A DNA stretch of 64,000 nt from Defluviitaleaceae bacterium (GCA_009784025.1 WQVK01000006.1:1-64000); one strand, 5' to 3'. Positions 41,339 to 50,565 are shown, counted from the stretch's first letter. The notes: generated by a model not told the origin, from the sequence alone. A program made the numbers and translations.

Positions 41339-42144
41339 CCGTAGGCCAAGCAATAAAACTTGGGCAGGATAAAATAGGCCGCCGCGATGCAATGCTACTG
41401 CTATCAAACGCCACAGGCCTGGCTAGCAGCCATATGATGCTAAACCTTGATAGCCCTTTAAGCAGCGGCCAATCAGAAATATACAATGGCTTCCTGCAAA
41501 GGCGGCAATGTGGCGAACCAACCCAGCATATACTGGGTAAATGGGATTTTATGGGGCATGAATTCATTACAGACAGCCGCGCCCTTATCCCTCGGCCAGA
41601 AACAGAGCTGCTGGTGCAGCAGGTGCTGGAGTTTATAGGCGGCAAGAGCTGCCAAGTGCTGGACCTTTGCACGGGCAGCGGTTGCATTGGCATATCAATT
41701 GCCCTGGCATCAGCGGCAGATGTTACCGCCGCAGACATTAGCCCGGCCGCAATTAGCTTGGCAATGGAAAACGCCGCCAAGCTTAACGCGAATATAAATA
41801 TAATCCAATCGGATTTATTCAGCCAGGTTAGCGGCCGCTACCATGCGATAGTATCCAACCCGCCATATATCACCCGCCACGAAATGAAAGAGCTGGACCA
41901 TGCTGTGCTAGGTTACGAGCCACACCTGGCATTGGACGGCGGCGAAGACGGCCTGGATTTTTACAAAAAAATAATCCCCCAAAGTAAGCATCATTTGCAC
42001 CCTGGGGGTATGTTGTTTCTAGAAATTGGTACGGTAACAGATGTAGCAGAGTTAATGGAGGCAGAAGGTTTTGGTGGCGTGAAGCTGCTTTACGACTACG
42101 CCGGGCTTCCTAGGATAGTATATGGAGTGAATAAAAATGTTTGA
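41335..42144 (+). CDS. prmC: Release factor glutamine methyltransferase PrmC
   Basis: 269 residues. The S-adenosylmethionine fold is shown by [18 protein letters not shown] and the catalytic loop by [11 protein letters not shown] (NPPY). The N-terminal helical domain recognises the release factor ([32 protein letters not shown]). It methylates the GGQ glutamine of RF1/RF2, and its substrate PrfA is encoded next, overlapping by 8 nt. Upstream it overlaps yqhQ by 4 nt. Confidence 0.95.
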   Translation: MTVGQAIKLGQDKIGRRDAMLLLSNATGLASSHMMLNLDSPLSSGQSEIYNGFLQRRQCGEPTQHILGKWDFMGHEFITDSRALIPRPETELLVQQVLEFIGGKSCQVLDLCTGSGCIGISIALASAADVTAADISPAAISLAMENAAKLNANINIIQSDLFSQVSGRYHAIVSNPPYITRHEMKELDHAVLGYEPHLALDGGEDGLDFYKKIIPQSKHHLHPGGMLFLEIGTVTDVAELMEAEGFGGVKLLYDYAGLPRIVYGVNKNV

Positions 42145-43201
42145 TAAGCTGCAAGAACTAGAGTTGAAATTTGAAGCCCTATCCACAGAAATTAGCGACC
42201 CAGATGTGATAGCAGACAACAACCGCTGGCGCGTTCTAATGAAGGAACATAGCGACCTAACTCCAGTGATAGACAGCTATCGCGAGTACAAGCGCCTAAG
42301 CGCATCTGTGGAAGAAGCTAAGGAGCTGCTAAACGAAAGCACAGACGAAGAGCTGCGCCAGCTGGCAAAGGACGAGCTTAAAGAAGGCCAGCGCGAGCTT
42401 GATACCACAATAGAAGAGTTAAAAATACTGCTGCTGCCAAAAGACCCCAACGACGATAAAAACGTGATTGTAGAAATACGTGCAGGGGCAGGTGGCGATG
42501 AGGCTGCACTTTTCGCCAATACTTTGTATCGTATGTACGGCCATTATGCAGATAGCCGCCGTTGGAAAACAGAGGTAATGAACTCTAACGAAAACGGCAT
42601 AGGCGGGTTTAAGGAAATCGTGTTCATGATACAGGGTAAGGGTGCGTATTCGCGGCTTAAATATGAAAGCGGCGTGCATAGGGTGCAGCGGATTCCTGTA
42701 ACGGAATCTGGCGGTAGGATTCATACTTCCACCACCACGGTGGCGGTGTTGCCAGAGGCCGAAGATTTGGACTTCCAGCTAGACATGGCAGATGTGCGGG
42801 TGGATGTGTACCGCTCGTCTGGCAATGGTGGGCAAAGCGTTAACACCACAGACTCTGCCGTGCGGGTTACGCATGTGCCCACTGGTGTAGTGGTGGCTTG
42901 CCAAGACGAAAAATCTCAGCTAAAAAACAAGGACAAGGCCCTAAAAATCCTACGGGCAAAACTGTACGATTTAGAGCAAGAAAGGCTAAATGCCCAGCTT
43001 TCGCAAGAAAGGCGCAGCCAAATAGGCACTGGCGACCGCAGCGAACGCATTCGCACTTACAACTACCCCCAGGGCAGGGTAACAGACCATCGCATAGCCC
43101 TTACACTGCACAGGCTAGAGCAGGTGCTAGACGGCGACCTTGACGAAATTTTAGACAATTGCATAGCCCAAGACCAAGCAAAAAAACTTCAGGGGGAGTA
43201 A
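42137..43201 (+). CDS. prfA: Peptide chain release factor 1
   Basis: 354 residues. The GGQ loop is [25 protein letters not shown], and the codon-recognition region and flanks ([59 protein letters not shown]) are all present. It terminates translation at UAA and UAG; its glutamine is the target of PrmC encoded just upstream. It ends 2 nt before the start of the next gene, whose ribosome binding site lies within its last codons. Confidence 0.97.
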   Translation: MFDKLQELELKFEALSTEISDPDVIADNNRWRVLMKEHSDLTPVIDSYREYKRLSASVEEAKELLNESTDEELRQLAKDELKEGQRELDTTIEELKILLLPKDPNDDKNVIVEIRAGAGGDEAALFANTLYRMYGHYADSRRWKTEVMNSNENGIGGFKEIVFMIQGKGAYSRLKYESGVHRVQRIPVTESGGRIHTSTTTVAVLPEAEDLDFQLDMADVRVDVYRSSGNGGQSVNTTDSAVRVTHVPTGVVVACQDEKSQLKNKDKALKILRAKLYDLEQERLNAQLSQERRSQIGTGDRSERIRTYNYPQGRVTDHRIALTLHRLEQVLDGDLDEILDNCIAQDQAKKLQGE

Positions 43202-43203
43202 AA

Positions 43204-43884
43204 TTGGAGAATACTTTCAAAAGGCATGAGCTAAAATACATGCTTAACCGCGAACAATACAAGGCCGTGAGGGCAGCCGTTGACGCAAACATGGATAAAG
43301 ACCCAAATGGCGAGTACCTAGTGCAAAACCTCTACTACGACACAGATAACTGGGATATAATTCGCCATTCTATAGAAAAACCTGTGTTTAAAGAAAAGCT
43401 GCGCCTACGCTGCTACGGTGTGCCACAAAATGGTTCAGATTTGTTCCTGGAAATAAAAAAGAAGCATGAGGGCATCGTGTACAAGCGCAGAATCAAGTTT
43501 CCCGTAGAAGCCTTTGCCAACATGGAGCTGCACGATATAGTTAAGGAAAACCATTCTCAGATAGGCCGGGAGATGAATTTCTATTTAAACGCACATTCTG
43601 TGCGGGCCAGGGTGTTTGTTTCATACCACAGGGCAGCCTTTGTTGGCCAAAGCGGGCTGCGCATCACCTTCGACACAGACTCACATTTCCGGGAAGATGA
43701 ACTGTCTCTTGGCTGCCCAAACCAAGGCGAGGAAATTTTCCCCCAAGACATGGTACTTATGGAGCTAAAAACAAACAAAAGCATCCCAATGTGGATGGTA
43801 AATATTCTAAGCGAAAAAAAAATCCGCCCCATATCTTTCTCAAAATACGGGACGGGTTATAAAAAATACATCCTGGGGGCGTAA
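43204..43884 (+). CDS. VTC-domain polyphosphate polymerase
   Basis: 226 residues from a TTG that follows GGGGGAG at 5 nt. This start gives the usual beginning ENTFKRHELKYMLNREQY. The VTC/CYTH tunnel fold is indicated by RHELKY, LYYDTDNWDIIRHS, EKLRLRCYG (basic pair), FLEIKKKHEGIVYKRRI and the late MELKTNKSIP, with alternating charged residues lining the tunnel. Yeast Vtc4 makes polyphosphate from ATP; bacterial homologues are annotated the same way. It lies 2 nt before a DUF4956 membrane protein, a very frequent pairing that probably couples synthesis to export or anchoring. Confidence 0.9.
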   Translation: MENTFKRHELKYMLNREQYKAVRAAVDANMDKDPNGEYLVQNLYYDTDNWDIIRHSIEKPVFKEKLRLRCYGVPQNGSDLFLEIKKKHEGIVYKRRIKFPVEAFANMELHDIVKENHSQIGREMNFYLNAHSVRARVFVSYHRAAFVGQSGLRITFDTDSHFREDELSLGCPNQGEEIFPQDMVLMELKTNKSIPMWMVNILSEKKIRPISFSKYGTGYKKYILGA

Positions 43885-43886
43885 AA

Positions 43887-44555
43887 ATGGATTTTAGTAC
43901 ACTTTTCACAGGCATGTACGGCGAAGGCCTTACCATGCAAATACTTTTAATGAACACATTTTCCGCAATTTTTTTCGGCGTGGTGGTATCCTGCGTTTAC
44001 ATGTTCCGCAACAACCATAGCCGAACCATGGCGCTCACCCTTGTTGTGCTGCCTGCCCTGGTGCAAATGATTATCGTGCTGGTTAGCGGCAATATTGGCG
44101 CAGGGGTTGCGGTTGCCGGGGCTTTTAGCCTTGTACGCTTCCGTTCTGCTACAGGCAGCGCCCGTGACATAGGTTTTCTATTCTTTGCCATGGTGCTAGG
44201 TTTTGTAACCGGCATGGGTTATCTTCTATACGCATTCGTTCTGCTGCTTATCATAGGCGTAGTCTTCTTAATCCTGGCAATAATCCCACACCGCAACCGC
44301 CAGTTCTTAAAAATAGTAATCCCAGAAAACCTAGACTTCCACGGCCTTTTTGACGAAGTTTTCGCCAAATACACCACCGAACAAACCCTAGAAAAAGTAA
44401 AAACCACAAACATGGGCAGCCTCTACGAGCTATCCTTTACTATCCGCCTAAAAGCCAACGCCAAGGAAAGGGAATTTATAGACGAAATACGGATACTTAA
44501 CGGCAACCTTAATATATACTTGAGCCGTGAGGTTATGGATGGCGGAGATTTGTAG
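43887..44555 (+). CDS. DUF4956 membrane protein, partner of the VTC protein
   Basis: 222 residues: four membrane helices in the first ~130 residues (ILLMNTFSAIFFGVVVSCVYMF; LTLVVLPALVQMIIVLVSGNIGAGVAVAGAFSLVRFRSATGSARDIGFLFFAMVLGFVTG), then a soluble alpha/beta domain (LKIVIPENLDFHGLFDEVFAKYT; SLYELSFTIRLK). The FSLVRFRSATGSARDIGF motif is diagnostic for DUF4956. No function is established; the adjacent polyphosphate polymerase gene suggests a role with that polymer. It is the last gene of the bactofilin operon. Confidence 0.88.
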   Translation: MDFSTLFTGMYGEGLTMQILLMNTFSAIFFGVVVSCVYMFRNNHSRTMALTLVVLPALVQMIIVLVSGNIGAGVAVAGAFSLVRFRSATGSARDIGFLFFAMVLGFVTGMGYLLYAFVLLLIIGVVFLILAIIPHRNRQFLKIVIPENLDFHGLFDEVFAKYTTEQTLEKVKTTNMGSLYELSFTIRLKANAKEREFIDEIRILNGNLNIYLSREVMDGGDL

Positions 44556-44558
44556 GGT

Positions 44559-44662
44559 AAAACCGTGGGCTTTGCCCGCACCCACCCGCTTTTCATAAGG
44601 TTCGCGCTGCCCGATTTCTTTCGGGTTACATTTGAAAAAAAGCGGGGCAAAAAACTTTAATA
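44559..44662. repeat. Family B repeat with internal insert
   Basis: GTGGGC-TTT-GCCCGC first hairpin; CCCGCTTTTC...GAAAAAAAGCGGGG second stem, split by the module AAGGTTCGCGCTGCCCG...CGGGTTACATTTG; ends GGCAAAAAACTTTAAT. It directly follows the DUF4956 gene. Confidence 0.8.
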
Positions 44663-44687
44663 TCATTTACAGATTTGCAATGCCATA

Positions 44688-44745
44688 AGAAAAAAACAAA
44701 GGCCGTAAGGAAGAAAGCCGCTTTCTTACGGCCCTTGTTTTTTTC
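44688..44745. terminator. Long hairpin terminator after the DUF4956 gene
   Basis: 22-nt arms (AGAAAAAAACAAAGGCCGTAAG and its near complement ending CCTTGTTTTTTTCT) with a nested GAAAG-CCG-CTTTC hairpin in the loop. A-rich left and T-rich right sides suggest bidirectional use. Confidence 0.8.
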
Positions 44746-44805
44746 TGAGCTTTGTTATACATGTCTTACATCCCATATAAGGCCTCCGGCAATTTTTATA
44801 GCTAT

Positions 44806-44853
44806 GGTACCATACGGTACCATTTTTTCATGATTATGGTACCGTATGGTACC
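44806..44853. repeat. Family D GGTACC palindromes, pair (32-bp spacing)
   Basis: GGTACCATACGGTACC at 44806 and GGTACCGTATGGTACC at 44838, with spacer ATTTTTTCATGATTAT nearly identical to the one downstream of sigF. Confidence 0.9.
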
Positions 44854-44895
44854 ACATTTTCGCAAAAAAGAGCCCGAAATCATAATGTGAAAAAC

Positions 44896-44924
44896 AAAAA
44901 AGCCCTAAAAATCGGGCTTTTTTG
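44896..44924 (-). terminator. Terminator downstream of the lipid kinase gene
   Basis: AAAAAAGCCC-N8-GGGCTTTTTT stem, symmetric and usable in both directions. It lies about 170 bp past the kinase stop. The gap in between (44925-45093) contains a CATAAAACGCC / GGCATTTTATG stem reminiscent of the family C core and no gene. Confidence 0.7.
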
Positions 44925-45093
44925 AAAAATTAATCCATGGAAATTAAATATTTTCATTCCAATCTCAATTAAATCGCTTCATTGCTCGCGCCGAGACCGC
45001 CATAAAACGCCTTGTTTTGGCATTTTATGATGCCGTTTTGGTTTGTTGTTTTGTCTTGTTCCAGGGCGACACAAAAACGATGATGCTTCGGCC

Positions 45094-46032
45094 TTAAACA
45101 AACACGTCCAACACTGAAGGCAGCAGCCTAAATTCTATCTCTCCGCTAGCCGGGTATAGGTTGCCGTCTAGGCATAGAGTTTCCTGGCCTGGGGGGAGTT
45201 TTATGGTTATTTTTTTACAATTGGTGTAGGTTACGGCTTTTAGGCTGGTGTGTTTTTCTAGCATTAGGGTTGGGAAGATTATCATGGTTTTTGGGCGGCT
45301 TAGGGCGTTTACGGTGCATAGGGTTATTTGGCCGTCGTCTATTTGGGCTGTGGGGGCTATGCGCATGCCGCCGCCATAGTATTGGCCGTTGCATATTGCC
45401 ACTAGGGTGTAGGCGTTTTGGGTGGACTGGCCGTCGATTGTTATTTCTAGGGGCATGTTTTTGTGCTGGGTTATGCTTTTGTACACGGCCGCAAAGTAGG
45501 CATAGCGGCCAAATTTTTGCTTTAGGTTTGCGGCGTTTTGTACTATGCGCGCGTCTAGGCCTAGGTTGGCTATGTTAAGGTAGGCCATGCTATTGGCGGT
45601 TATTATGTCTACGCTGCGGGTTTGGCCCTGCAATATTTTTGCGAAAAAGTCTTTGGCTGCATCGTCAAAATGTTTTTTGCGGGCGTTAAGGGCTGCGGCC
45701 TTGGATTCTGCCAGGGAAATAGCAAAGTCGTTACCGCTACCAGCCGCAAAAACCCCCAGGGGCGTGGGGATTTTTTCCCCATGGGCGAAGGCATCTACCA
45801 TCCCGGCCGCAATTTCCTGGAAAGTACCATCGCCGCCTATGCCAATTATCCCGCAAGAACCCTCCCGGCAAAACTGCTTGGCCATATTGTAGGCATCCAT
45901 CGTTTTTTCAGTTTTATGGAAGCTATATTCCAGCCCCGCCGCTATAAAAAGCTCGTTAAAATGCGGTAGGTACTCCATAGTGCGCCCCCGGCCAGCAATA
46001 GGATTAACAATAATGTGGAACAGCTTGTCCAC
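45094..46032 (-). CDS. Diacylglycerol kinase family lipid kinase (DagK/YegS type)
   Basis: About 312 residues. The lipid-kinase core begins FHIIVNPIAGRGRTMEYLPHF, with the nucleotide motif GGDGTFQEIAAGMV at about 75 and PLGVFAAGSGNDFAISL after it. The C-terminal beta domain has NGQYYGGGMRIAPTAQIDDGQITLC and CLDGNLYP. It would phosphorylate diacylglycerol to recycle lipid released by wall and teichoic-acid synthesis. The start is ambiguous: the GTG at 46032 overlaps GGAGG, whereas a CTG three codons later (46023) has ideal spacing. It is transcribed in the same direction as ylbJ, 160 bp away across a family C element. Confidence 0.9.
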   Translation of the reverse strand: MDKLFHIIVNPIAGRGRTMEYLPHFNELFIAAGLEYSFHKTEKTMDAYNMAKQFCREGSCGIIGIGGDGTFQEIAAGMVDAFAHGEKIPTPLGVFAAGSGNDFAISLAESKAAALNARKKHFDDAAKDFFAKILQGQTRSVDIITANSMAYLNIANLGLDARIVQNAANLKQKFGRYAYFAAVYKSITQHKNMPLEITIDGQSTQNAYTLVAICNGQYYGGGMRIAPTAQIDDGQITLCTVNALSRPKTMIIFPTLMLEKHTSLKAVTYTNCKKITIKLPPGQETLCLDGNLYPASGEIEFRLLPSVLDVFV

Positions 46033-46079
46033 CTCCAGTTTTTATGTAACGAAGTACAACATTTATACGTGCTTTTGTA

Positions 46080-46191
46080 TAAACAATTCGAAATCGGTCT
46101 CGTCTGTCGCGGCAAAAACGCCTGAAACGCCTTGTCACGGCGTTTTAAGTGCCGCTTGGGCGAAATCGTTTCCCCATTTATTTCACTATAC
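46080..46191. repeat. Family C element downstream of ylbJ
   Basis: Inner stem CTGAAACGCC / GGCGTTTTAAG with G-U pairs, loop TTGTCAC, and the right end TTATTTCACTATA two bases from the ylbJ stop codon. Confidence 0.82.
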
Positions 46192-46192
46192 A

Positions 46193-47125
46193 TTAAAACC
46201 AGCCGGTGTACAAATAAATTATGATAGTAAGCCCAGCTGCCAATATCCCATGCACAAGTTTTGCCGCCAAATACGGCAGAACCCTCACTCCCATACCGGC
46301 GGTGAAATGAAATGTTTGGGCATGTATGGCAAAGCCACCAAACCCAATAAAAAACGAAGCAGCAGCAAGATGCCAGCCCCCACCGCCAGCAGCAGAAACC
46401 TGCCGCAACCCTCCAGTAACTTCTGCCAGCCCGGCAATGGCCAGGCCAGCCATACCGCTAAGTTCTGTCGCCTCTGCAATAACAGCCACAAAAACGCTAA
46501 AGAAAATAATAAAGCCGCCAATAAACACCATGGATTCCATGGCGTTTTTTATTGCCTCGCCCAGCACAGTACCAAAATTTTGTGAGGCAGGGGGTGGGGA
46601 AGGGTTTGGCTGCGCCGTTACGTTTTTTTTTCGCACAATATTACCAGCCAGCCCCAAAACTAAAGCCGCAGCAACATGTACCCCCCAAAGCAAATACCCA
46701 ACCCTGCTGCTGCCAAAAAGCCCAACCCCAACCACCCCAACAATAAAAAGTGGCCCAGCATTATTACAAAAAGCCAGCAAACGCTGGCCATCACTTACAG
46801 AAACCTCACCACGTCTATGCAAATCTGCCACAACCTTAGCCCCAACAGGATATCCAGAGCTAAACCCAGCTACCACCGCAAACCCAGCCGCCCCAGGCAG
46901 CCCAAACACCCGCCCCATAACCGGCGCAATAATCCTGCCAACTCGCCCCGGAAACCCAAGCGCAACCAAAATATTGTTGGTAGCAATAAATGGCAAAAGC
47001 GCTGGCAACACATTGTTAAACCACAAAAGCAGCCCCTCCCTAGAGGCCGCCAAAACAATTCTTGGAAATGCCAGCAAAAAAACATTGAAGATTAGCACCA
47101 AAATGGATATAATCAACCGAAACAT
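46193..47125 (-). CDS. ylbJ: Sporulation integral membrane protein YlbJ
   Basis: About 310 residues with eight or so membrane helices and two Gate/nucleoside-recognition motifs: REGLLLWFNNVLPALLPFIATNNIL near the start and the late GGFIIFFSVFVAVIAE with GFGGFAIHAQTF. VVAGFSSGYPVGAKVVADLHRRGEVSVSDGQRLLAFCNNAGPLFIVGVVG is strongly characteristic of YlbJ. YlbJ is a mother-cell, SigE-controlled protein needed for proper cortex or coat formation. The start may be ATG 47125 (touching AAAGG) or TTG 47116 (8 nt from AAAGGA); a longer reading into the upstream repeat is unlikely. It is divergent from the HlyD-like gene. Confidence 0.88.
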   Translation of the reverse strand: MFRLIISILVLIFNVFLLAFPRIVLAASREGLLLWFNNVLPALLPFIATNNILVALGFPGRVGRIIAPVMGRVFGLPGAAGFAVVAGFSSGYPVGAKVVADLHRRGEVSVSDGQRLLAFCNNAGPLFIVGVVGVGLFGSSRVGYLLWGVHVAAALVLGLAGNIVRKKNVTAQPNPSPPPASQNFGTVLGEAIKNAMESMVFIGGFIIFFSVFVAVIAEATELSGMAGLAIAGLAEVTGGLRQVSAAGGGGWHLAAASFFIGFGGFAIHAQTFHFTAGMGVRVLPYLAAKLVHGILAAGLTIIIYLYTGWF

Positions 47126-47141
47126 CCTTTCAAACAAAAAA

Positions 47142-47190
47142 TCAAAGTTTTTTTGCTTCTTTTTTTGATGCACCCCGAAAGAAATCGGGC
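47142..47190. repeat. Family B repeat fragment
   Basis: CAAAGTTTTTTTGCTTCTTTTTTTG followed by CCCGAAAGAAATCGGGCGGCAGG, pieces of an inverted B copy with the insert module. It lies in the divergent gap between ylbJ and the next gene. Confidence 0.6.
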
Positions 47191-47228
47191 GGCAGGTCAT
47201 GCTAAAATCCACAGCAAGGAGGGTCGAT

Positions 47229-48839
47229 ATGCCAAGGAAGCCGACAAGGCCAATAGATATTCGCAGGCGCAAGATGGAAGAAGCCAAACTTGCCAGGCGC
47301 AGAAAGAATCAAGAAAAAATGAAAGCCGATGCCGCAAGAAGAGCCGCGGCAGAGACCATCCGTGGAACAAAGGCTTCTGGCAAGGGGCGTACATTTTCGT
47401 TTGTGCTTGTGGTTGCAGTTTTGCTTATTTATGCTGGCGGATATATGTTTATCCACGCGCGGGATTTGTTTACACCAAACACATTAACAGAGACCCTTCG
47501 CTTAAGCTCGGTAGAACAGCAGCTTAGCATTGGCGGAATTATAATAAGAGACGAACAAGTTTTTTATGCAGACCGTGACGGCCGTGTTGTTTTTAATGTG
47601 GGCGATTTCGAGCGTGTGCGGGCCAATATGCTGGTGGCCAGCGTGCAAGATAGCGATGCAATGGCGGGAATACAGCAAGAATCCGCAGATGTAGAAGCTA
47701 TGATACGCAGGGTGCAAGATATGCGCCATTCTACAATTACTGCCCCTCAGGTAGAGATGGCAGACGCCAACCTGCGTAATATGATTACAGGCAATATGCA
47801 TCATTTCACCACCGGCAATATTTCTGGCATAAATGATTTGTTCAATAATTTGTACGATGTTTCCAGCAGGCGCAACCAGCTTATTCTCAGCGAAAATAGA
47901 GATGCTAGGGTAGAGCTTGGGCGGATGTATGATAATTTGCAGCTTCAACGGCGTTTAAACTCCAGTGAAATTTATGCCACCAGAAGCGGCATTATGTCAC
48001 CAATTATCGACGGCGCAGAGAATATCTTCAACCTAGACAATATGCGAACCCTAACTCGCGAGCAGGTGCGCTTCACCATAGACCCCAACACGATTGTGCC
48101 AAGCCGTTATGTGCAAGCCGGGGATCCAGTTTTCAAGATTGTAGGCAATGTATGGTACATTGCCACCTACATCCCCAATGAAATGATTCACGGCTGGGCA
48201 GCAGGGGACCAACGCATAGTATATGTAAACAACAGCGGCATCTATGAAGCCATGATGATGCGTGTAGAGCAAGTAACCTACGGCGCAAGGGGCGACAGCT
48301 TTGTGTTGCTAAGAAGCACCCGCGGCGGCATAGACTTCCTGCACCAGCGTAATGTCAGCCTTAGGGTTGTAGACAATGTAACCCGTGGGTTCACGATTTC
48401 AAGCTCGGCTGTAGCTACCAGAAGTTACTTCCGCCTTCCAATTAGCCATATCCACGGTAGCCTAGACCCATATGTGTTACTGCGCACAGATTATGGCCTG
48501 CGAAGCGTACCCATAACAATACGCGAAATGACAGACACCCACGCCAACATTGATGCAGAAACTAGCGGCCTTATGCCAGGGGATACCATAGCCCCAGTAG
48601 AAATATTTGGCCCCGACCTTACAATAACCCATGCAGATATCCTACAAGTGCATGGCGTATACCGCTCCACCCTAGGAGTGGCAGAATTCCGCCGAATTAA
48701 CGTAGATGAGGGCCAATTAGACGCAGGGGCAACAATTCTGCTAGACCCGGCCAGAAACCGAGAAATAAGGGAATTTGACACCATAATAACCGACGCCTCT
48801 ACCATAAGAGAAGGCGAAGTAGTACGCAGAGAAAGATAA
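47229..48839 (+). CDS. HlyD-family-like membrane protein of the cell-division cluster
   Basis: 536 residues from ATG after AAGGAGGG. The N-terminal ~50 residues are a very basic helix (RRRKMEEAKLARRRKNQEKMKADAARRAAAE), then one membrane helix (FVLVVAVLLIYAGGYMFI). The long extracytoplasmic part has the half-barrel and lipoyl-like segments of adaptor proteins (QQLSIGGIIIRDEQVFYADRDGRVVF; EIYATRSGIMSPIIDGAENIF; PVFKIVGNVWYIATYIP). A gene of this type often precedes yggS-sepF-yggT in Clostridia, but its role there is unknown; it is not beside an export ATPase. It is 46 nt upstream of yggS. Confidence 0.75.
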   Translation: MPRKPTRPIDIRRRKMEEAKLARRRKNQEKMKADAARRAAAETIRGTKASGKGRTFSFVLVVAVLLIYAGGYMFIHARDLFTPNTLTETLRLSSVEQQLSIGGIIIRDEQVFYADRDGRVVFNVGDFERVRANMLVASVQDSDAMAGIQQESADVEAMIRRVQDMRHSTITAPQVEMADANLRNMITGNMHHFTTGNISGINDLFNNLYDVSSRRNQLILSENRDARVELGRMYDNLQLQRRLNSSEIYATRSGIMSPIIDGAENIFNLDNMRTLTREQVRFTIDPNTIVPSRYVQAGDPVFKIVGNVWYIATYIPNEMIHGWAAGDQRIVYVNNSGIYEAMMMRVEQVTYGARGDSFVLLRSTRGGIDFLHQRNVSLRVVDNVTRGFTISSSAVATRSYFRLPISHIHGSLDPYVLLRTDYGLRSVPITIREMTDTHANIDAETSGLMPGDTIAPVEIFGPDLTITHADILQVHGVYRSTLGVAEFRRINVDEGQLDAGATILLDPARNREIREFDTIITDASTIREGEVVRRER

Positions 48840-48885
48840 ACCGTCATGGCCTCGCCCGGGCGGTTTTTATTTAAAGGAGACAGCC

Positions 48886-49581
48886 ATGCATATAAAGGAA
48901 AACGCAGATAAAATTTTAGCCGGGATTGCCGCCGCTGCAAAAAGCGCAGGCAGGCGGCCAGAAGATGTTACGCTTGTTGGGGTAACCAAAACTTTTGGGG
49001 TGGAGCATATTAAAGAGGCCTTTGAAGCCGGTGTTGTTAATTTTGGAGAAAATAGGGTGCAAGAATTTTTGCCAAAGTATGAAGCGCTGAAAGAGTTTCC
49101 CATTAAATGGCATTTTATTGGTCATCTGCAACGTAATAAAGTTAAGTATATAATCGACAAAGTTGATATGATTCACTCGGTTGATAGCCTTGATTTGGCA
49201 AAAGAGATAAATAAGCAAGCCGAAAAAGCAAAAAAAATTATGCAAATTTTGGTAGAAATAAATATTGCGGGAGAAAATTCCAAGTTCGGTGTAAGCCCTG
49301 ATAATGCGGAAGAGTTGATGAAAAACCTAGTAAACATGCGGTTTTTGAATGTCGCTGGTTTGATGTGCGTTCCTCCCTTCGTAGAAAAAGCGGCAGAAAA
49401 TCGACATTTTTTTCAAAAAATGTTTAATTTACTGGTTGACATACAAAGAAACATGATTTATCATGGCTCTAATCACATGAAGGTCTTGTCAATGGGAATG
49501 TCTGGAGACTACTTGGTGGCCGTTGAAGAGGGAGCTACCATTGTCCGGATAGGGACAAGCTTGTTTGACAAAAGAAATTAA
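48886..49581 (+). CDS. yggS: YggS family pyridoxal phosphate homeostasis protein
   Basis: 231 residues, alanine-racemase-like TIM barrel. The PLP lysine lies in LVGVTKTFG (about Lys36). Further motifs are NFGENRVQEFLPKYEAL, IKWHFIGHLQRNKVKYI, HSVDSLDLAKEI and LSMGMSGDYLVAVEEGATIVRIGTSLF. It binds PLP and keeps vitamin B6 and amino acid pools balanced. It is also called ylmE in Bacillus, where it lies with sepF (ylmF) and yggT (ylmG) as here. From about 49050 the codons are clearly more AT-rich than in neighbours on both sides. The ribosome binding site is AAAGGAG. Confidence 0.95.
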   Translation: MHIKENADKILAGIAAAAKSAGRRPEDVTLVGVTKTFGVEHIKEAFEAGVVNFGENRVQEFLPKYEALKEFPIKWHFIGHLQRNKVKYIIDKVDMIHSVDSLDLAKEINKQAEKAKKIMQILVEINIAGENSKFGVSPDNAEELMKNLVNMRFLNVAGLMCVPPFVEKAAENRHFFQKMFNLLVDIQRNMIYHGSNHMKVLSMGMSGDYLVAVEEGATIVRIGTSLFDKRN

Positions 49582-49602
49582 AAAGTTTGTGGAGGGTTTT
49601 TT

Positions 49603-50160
49603 ATGGGAGGATTTTTTGGTAACTTGAAAGACAAGGTTGGTAATGCACTTTTAAGCATGGGTGCAAAAGAACAGGCTTACGAAGATTACTACGACGACGA
49701 AGATTACGATGACGATTACGAAGAAGAGCAAGAGCCTGCATCTAAAGTAGAAAGCATTAGAGCGTCTCGTCGTCCGTCGCAGGAAATTAACCGCCGAAAC
49801 AGCCGCGAGGCTTACAATAGGAAAGTTGTGGACTTTTCTAGCCGTGCTAATGTTGACAACGCCAATATTGAAACAATTATAAAGCATCCAAACGAAGTTG
49901 CAGATGCGATGGAAATTTGCGCCCATGTAAAAAGCGGCAGAATGGTTATTGTAGACCTCTCTGGCGTGGATGCGGGCGTGGCACAACGTATTGCAGACTA
50001 CCTTGGAGGCATGGCCTATGGTGTAGACGGCGAAACAAGCCGTGTAAACGACTATATCTTCACCGTTTCACCAAGGAACCATCGCGTATCTAGCGATTAT
50101 GATTTGTATAAAACTGAAAGAGGCAGCTATACTGAAGAACTTAAAGCTGTAGGCAGATAG
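49603..50160 (+). CDS. sepF: Cell division protein SepF
   Basis: 185 residues. The N-terminal amphipathic membrane-targeting helix is MGGFFGNLKDKVGNALLSM. A very acidic, low-complexity linker follows (EDYYDDEDYDDDYEEEQE, about 28-46), then a basic stretch and the SepF domain (about 75-170; EVADAMEICAHVKSGRMVIVDLSGVDAGVAQRIADYLGGMAYGVDGETSRVNDYIFTVSP). SepF polymerises into rings that tether FtsZ to the membrane. It lies 21 nt after yggS with a good ribosome binding site (GGAGG), inside the conserved ylm cluster. Confidence 0.96.
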   Translation: MGGFFGNLKDKVGNALLSMGAKEQAYEDYYDDEDYDDDYEEEQEPASKVESIRASRRPSQEINRRNSREAYNRKVVDFSSRANVDNANIETIIKHPNEVADAMEICAHVKSGRMVIVDLSGVDAGVAQRIADYLGGMAYGVDGETSRVNDYIFTVSPRNHRVSSDYDLYKTERGSYTEELKAVGR

Positions 50161-50166
50161 TCTTAA

Positions 50167-50448
50167 ATGTTACCTTTGCTTATTGACGCTATCACATGGT
50201 TTTTCCGTATAATGTGGGGCATGTTGTTTGCTAGGGTTATTTTATCCTGGTTTCCCATGGCTAGGGGCAATATGCTTATGGGGCTTCTGTATGCCTTTAC
50301 AGAGCCGCTTTTGTTGCCTATACGCAAGCTTATACAAAGGTCACCCCTTGGTGGCCCTGGCATGATGATTGACTTCTCTATTCTAATCGCATTTGTTTTG
50401 CTGCGGATAGTAGAGGGTGTGCTAATAAGTTTTTTACTAACATTATAA
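50167..50448 (+). CDS. yggT: YggT family membrane protein (YlmG)
   Basis: 93 residues with two membrane helices. The first is ITWFFRIMWGMLFARVILSWFP, and the motif MGLLYAFTEPLLLPIRKLIQRSPLGGPGMMIDFSILIAFVLLRIVE is typical of YggT. It has a proposed role in division-site or K+ homeostasis, not settled. It starts 6 nt after sepF, without a strong ribosome binding site, so translation is probably coupled. It closes the operon; a terminator follows. Confidence 0.93.
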   Translation: MLPLLIDAITWFFRIMWGMLFARVILSWFPMARGNMLMGLLYAFTEPLLLPIRKLIQRSPLGGPGMMIDFSILIAFVLLRIVEGVLISFLLTL

Positions 50449-50455
50449 AACAACT

Positions 50456-50502
50456 AAACCCGGAAGCTTTTGCATAACATAGCAAAGGCTTCCGGGTTTT
50501 TG
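50456..50502 (+). terminator. Terminator of the yggS-sepF-yggT operon
   Basis: AAACCCGGAAGC...TTTGC / GCAAA...GGCTTCCGGGTTT with an 8-nt loop and a T tract, 7 nt after the yggT stop. Confidence 0.9.
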
Positions 50503-50565
50503 TTGTTGTTATGTAAGGCCGCAGGGTTTTGCCCGCACTGGCTACGATGATGCGAAGCCTCGAAT

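Noticed and set aside
42137-42144. Programmed frameshift between prmC and prfA
   Set aside because: The 8-nt overlap with separate start codons is ordinary translational coupling; both proteins are full length.
48838-48875. Terminator between the HlyD-like gene and yggS
   Set aside because: AAACCG/CGGTTT can pair, but the remaining stem is weak and the yggS ribosome binding site follows at once; it may at most attenuate.
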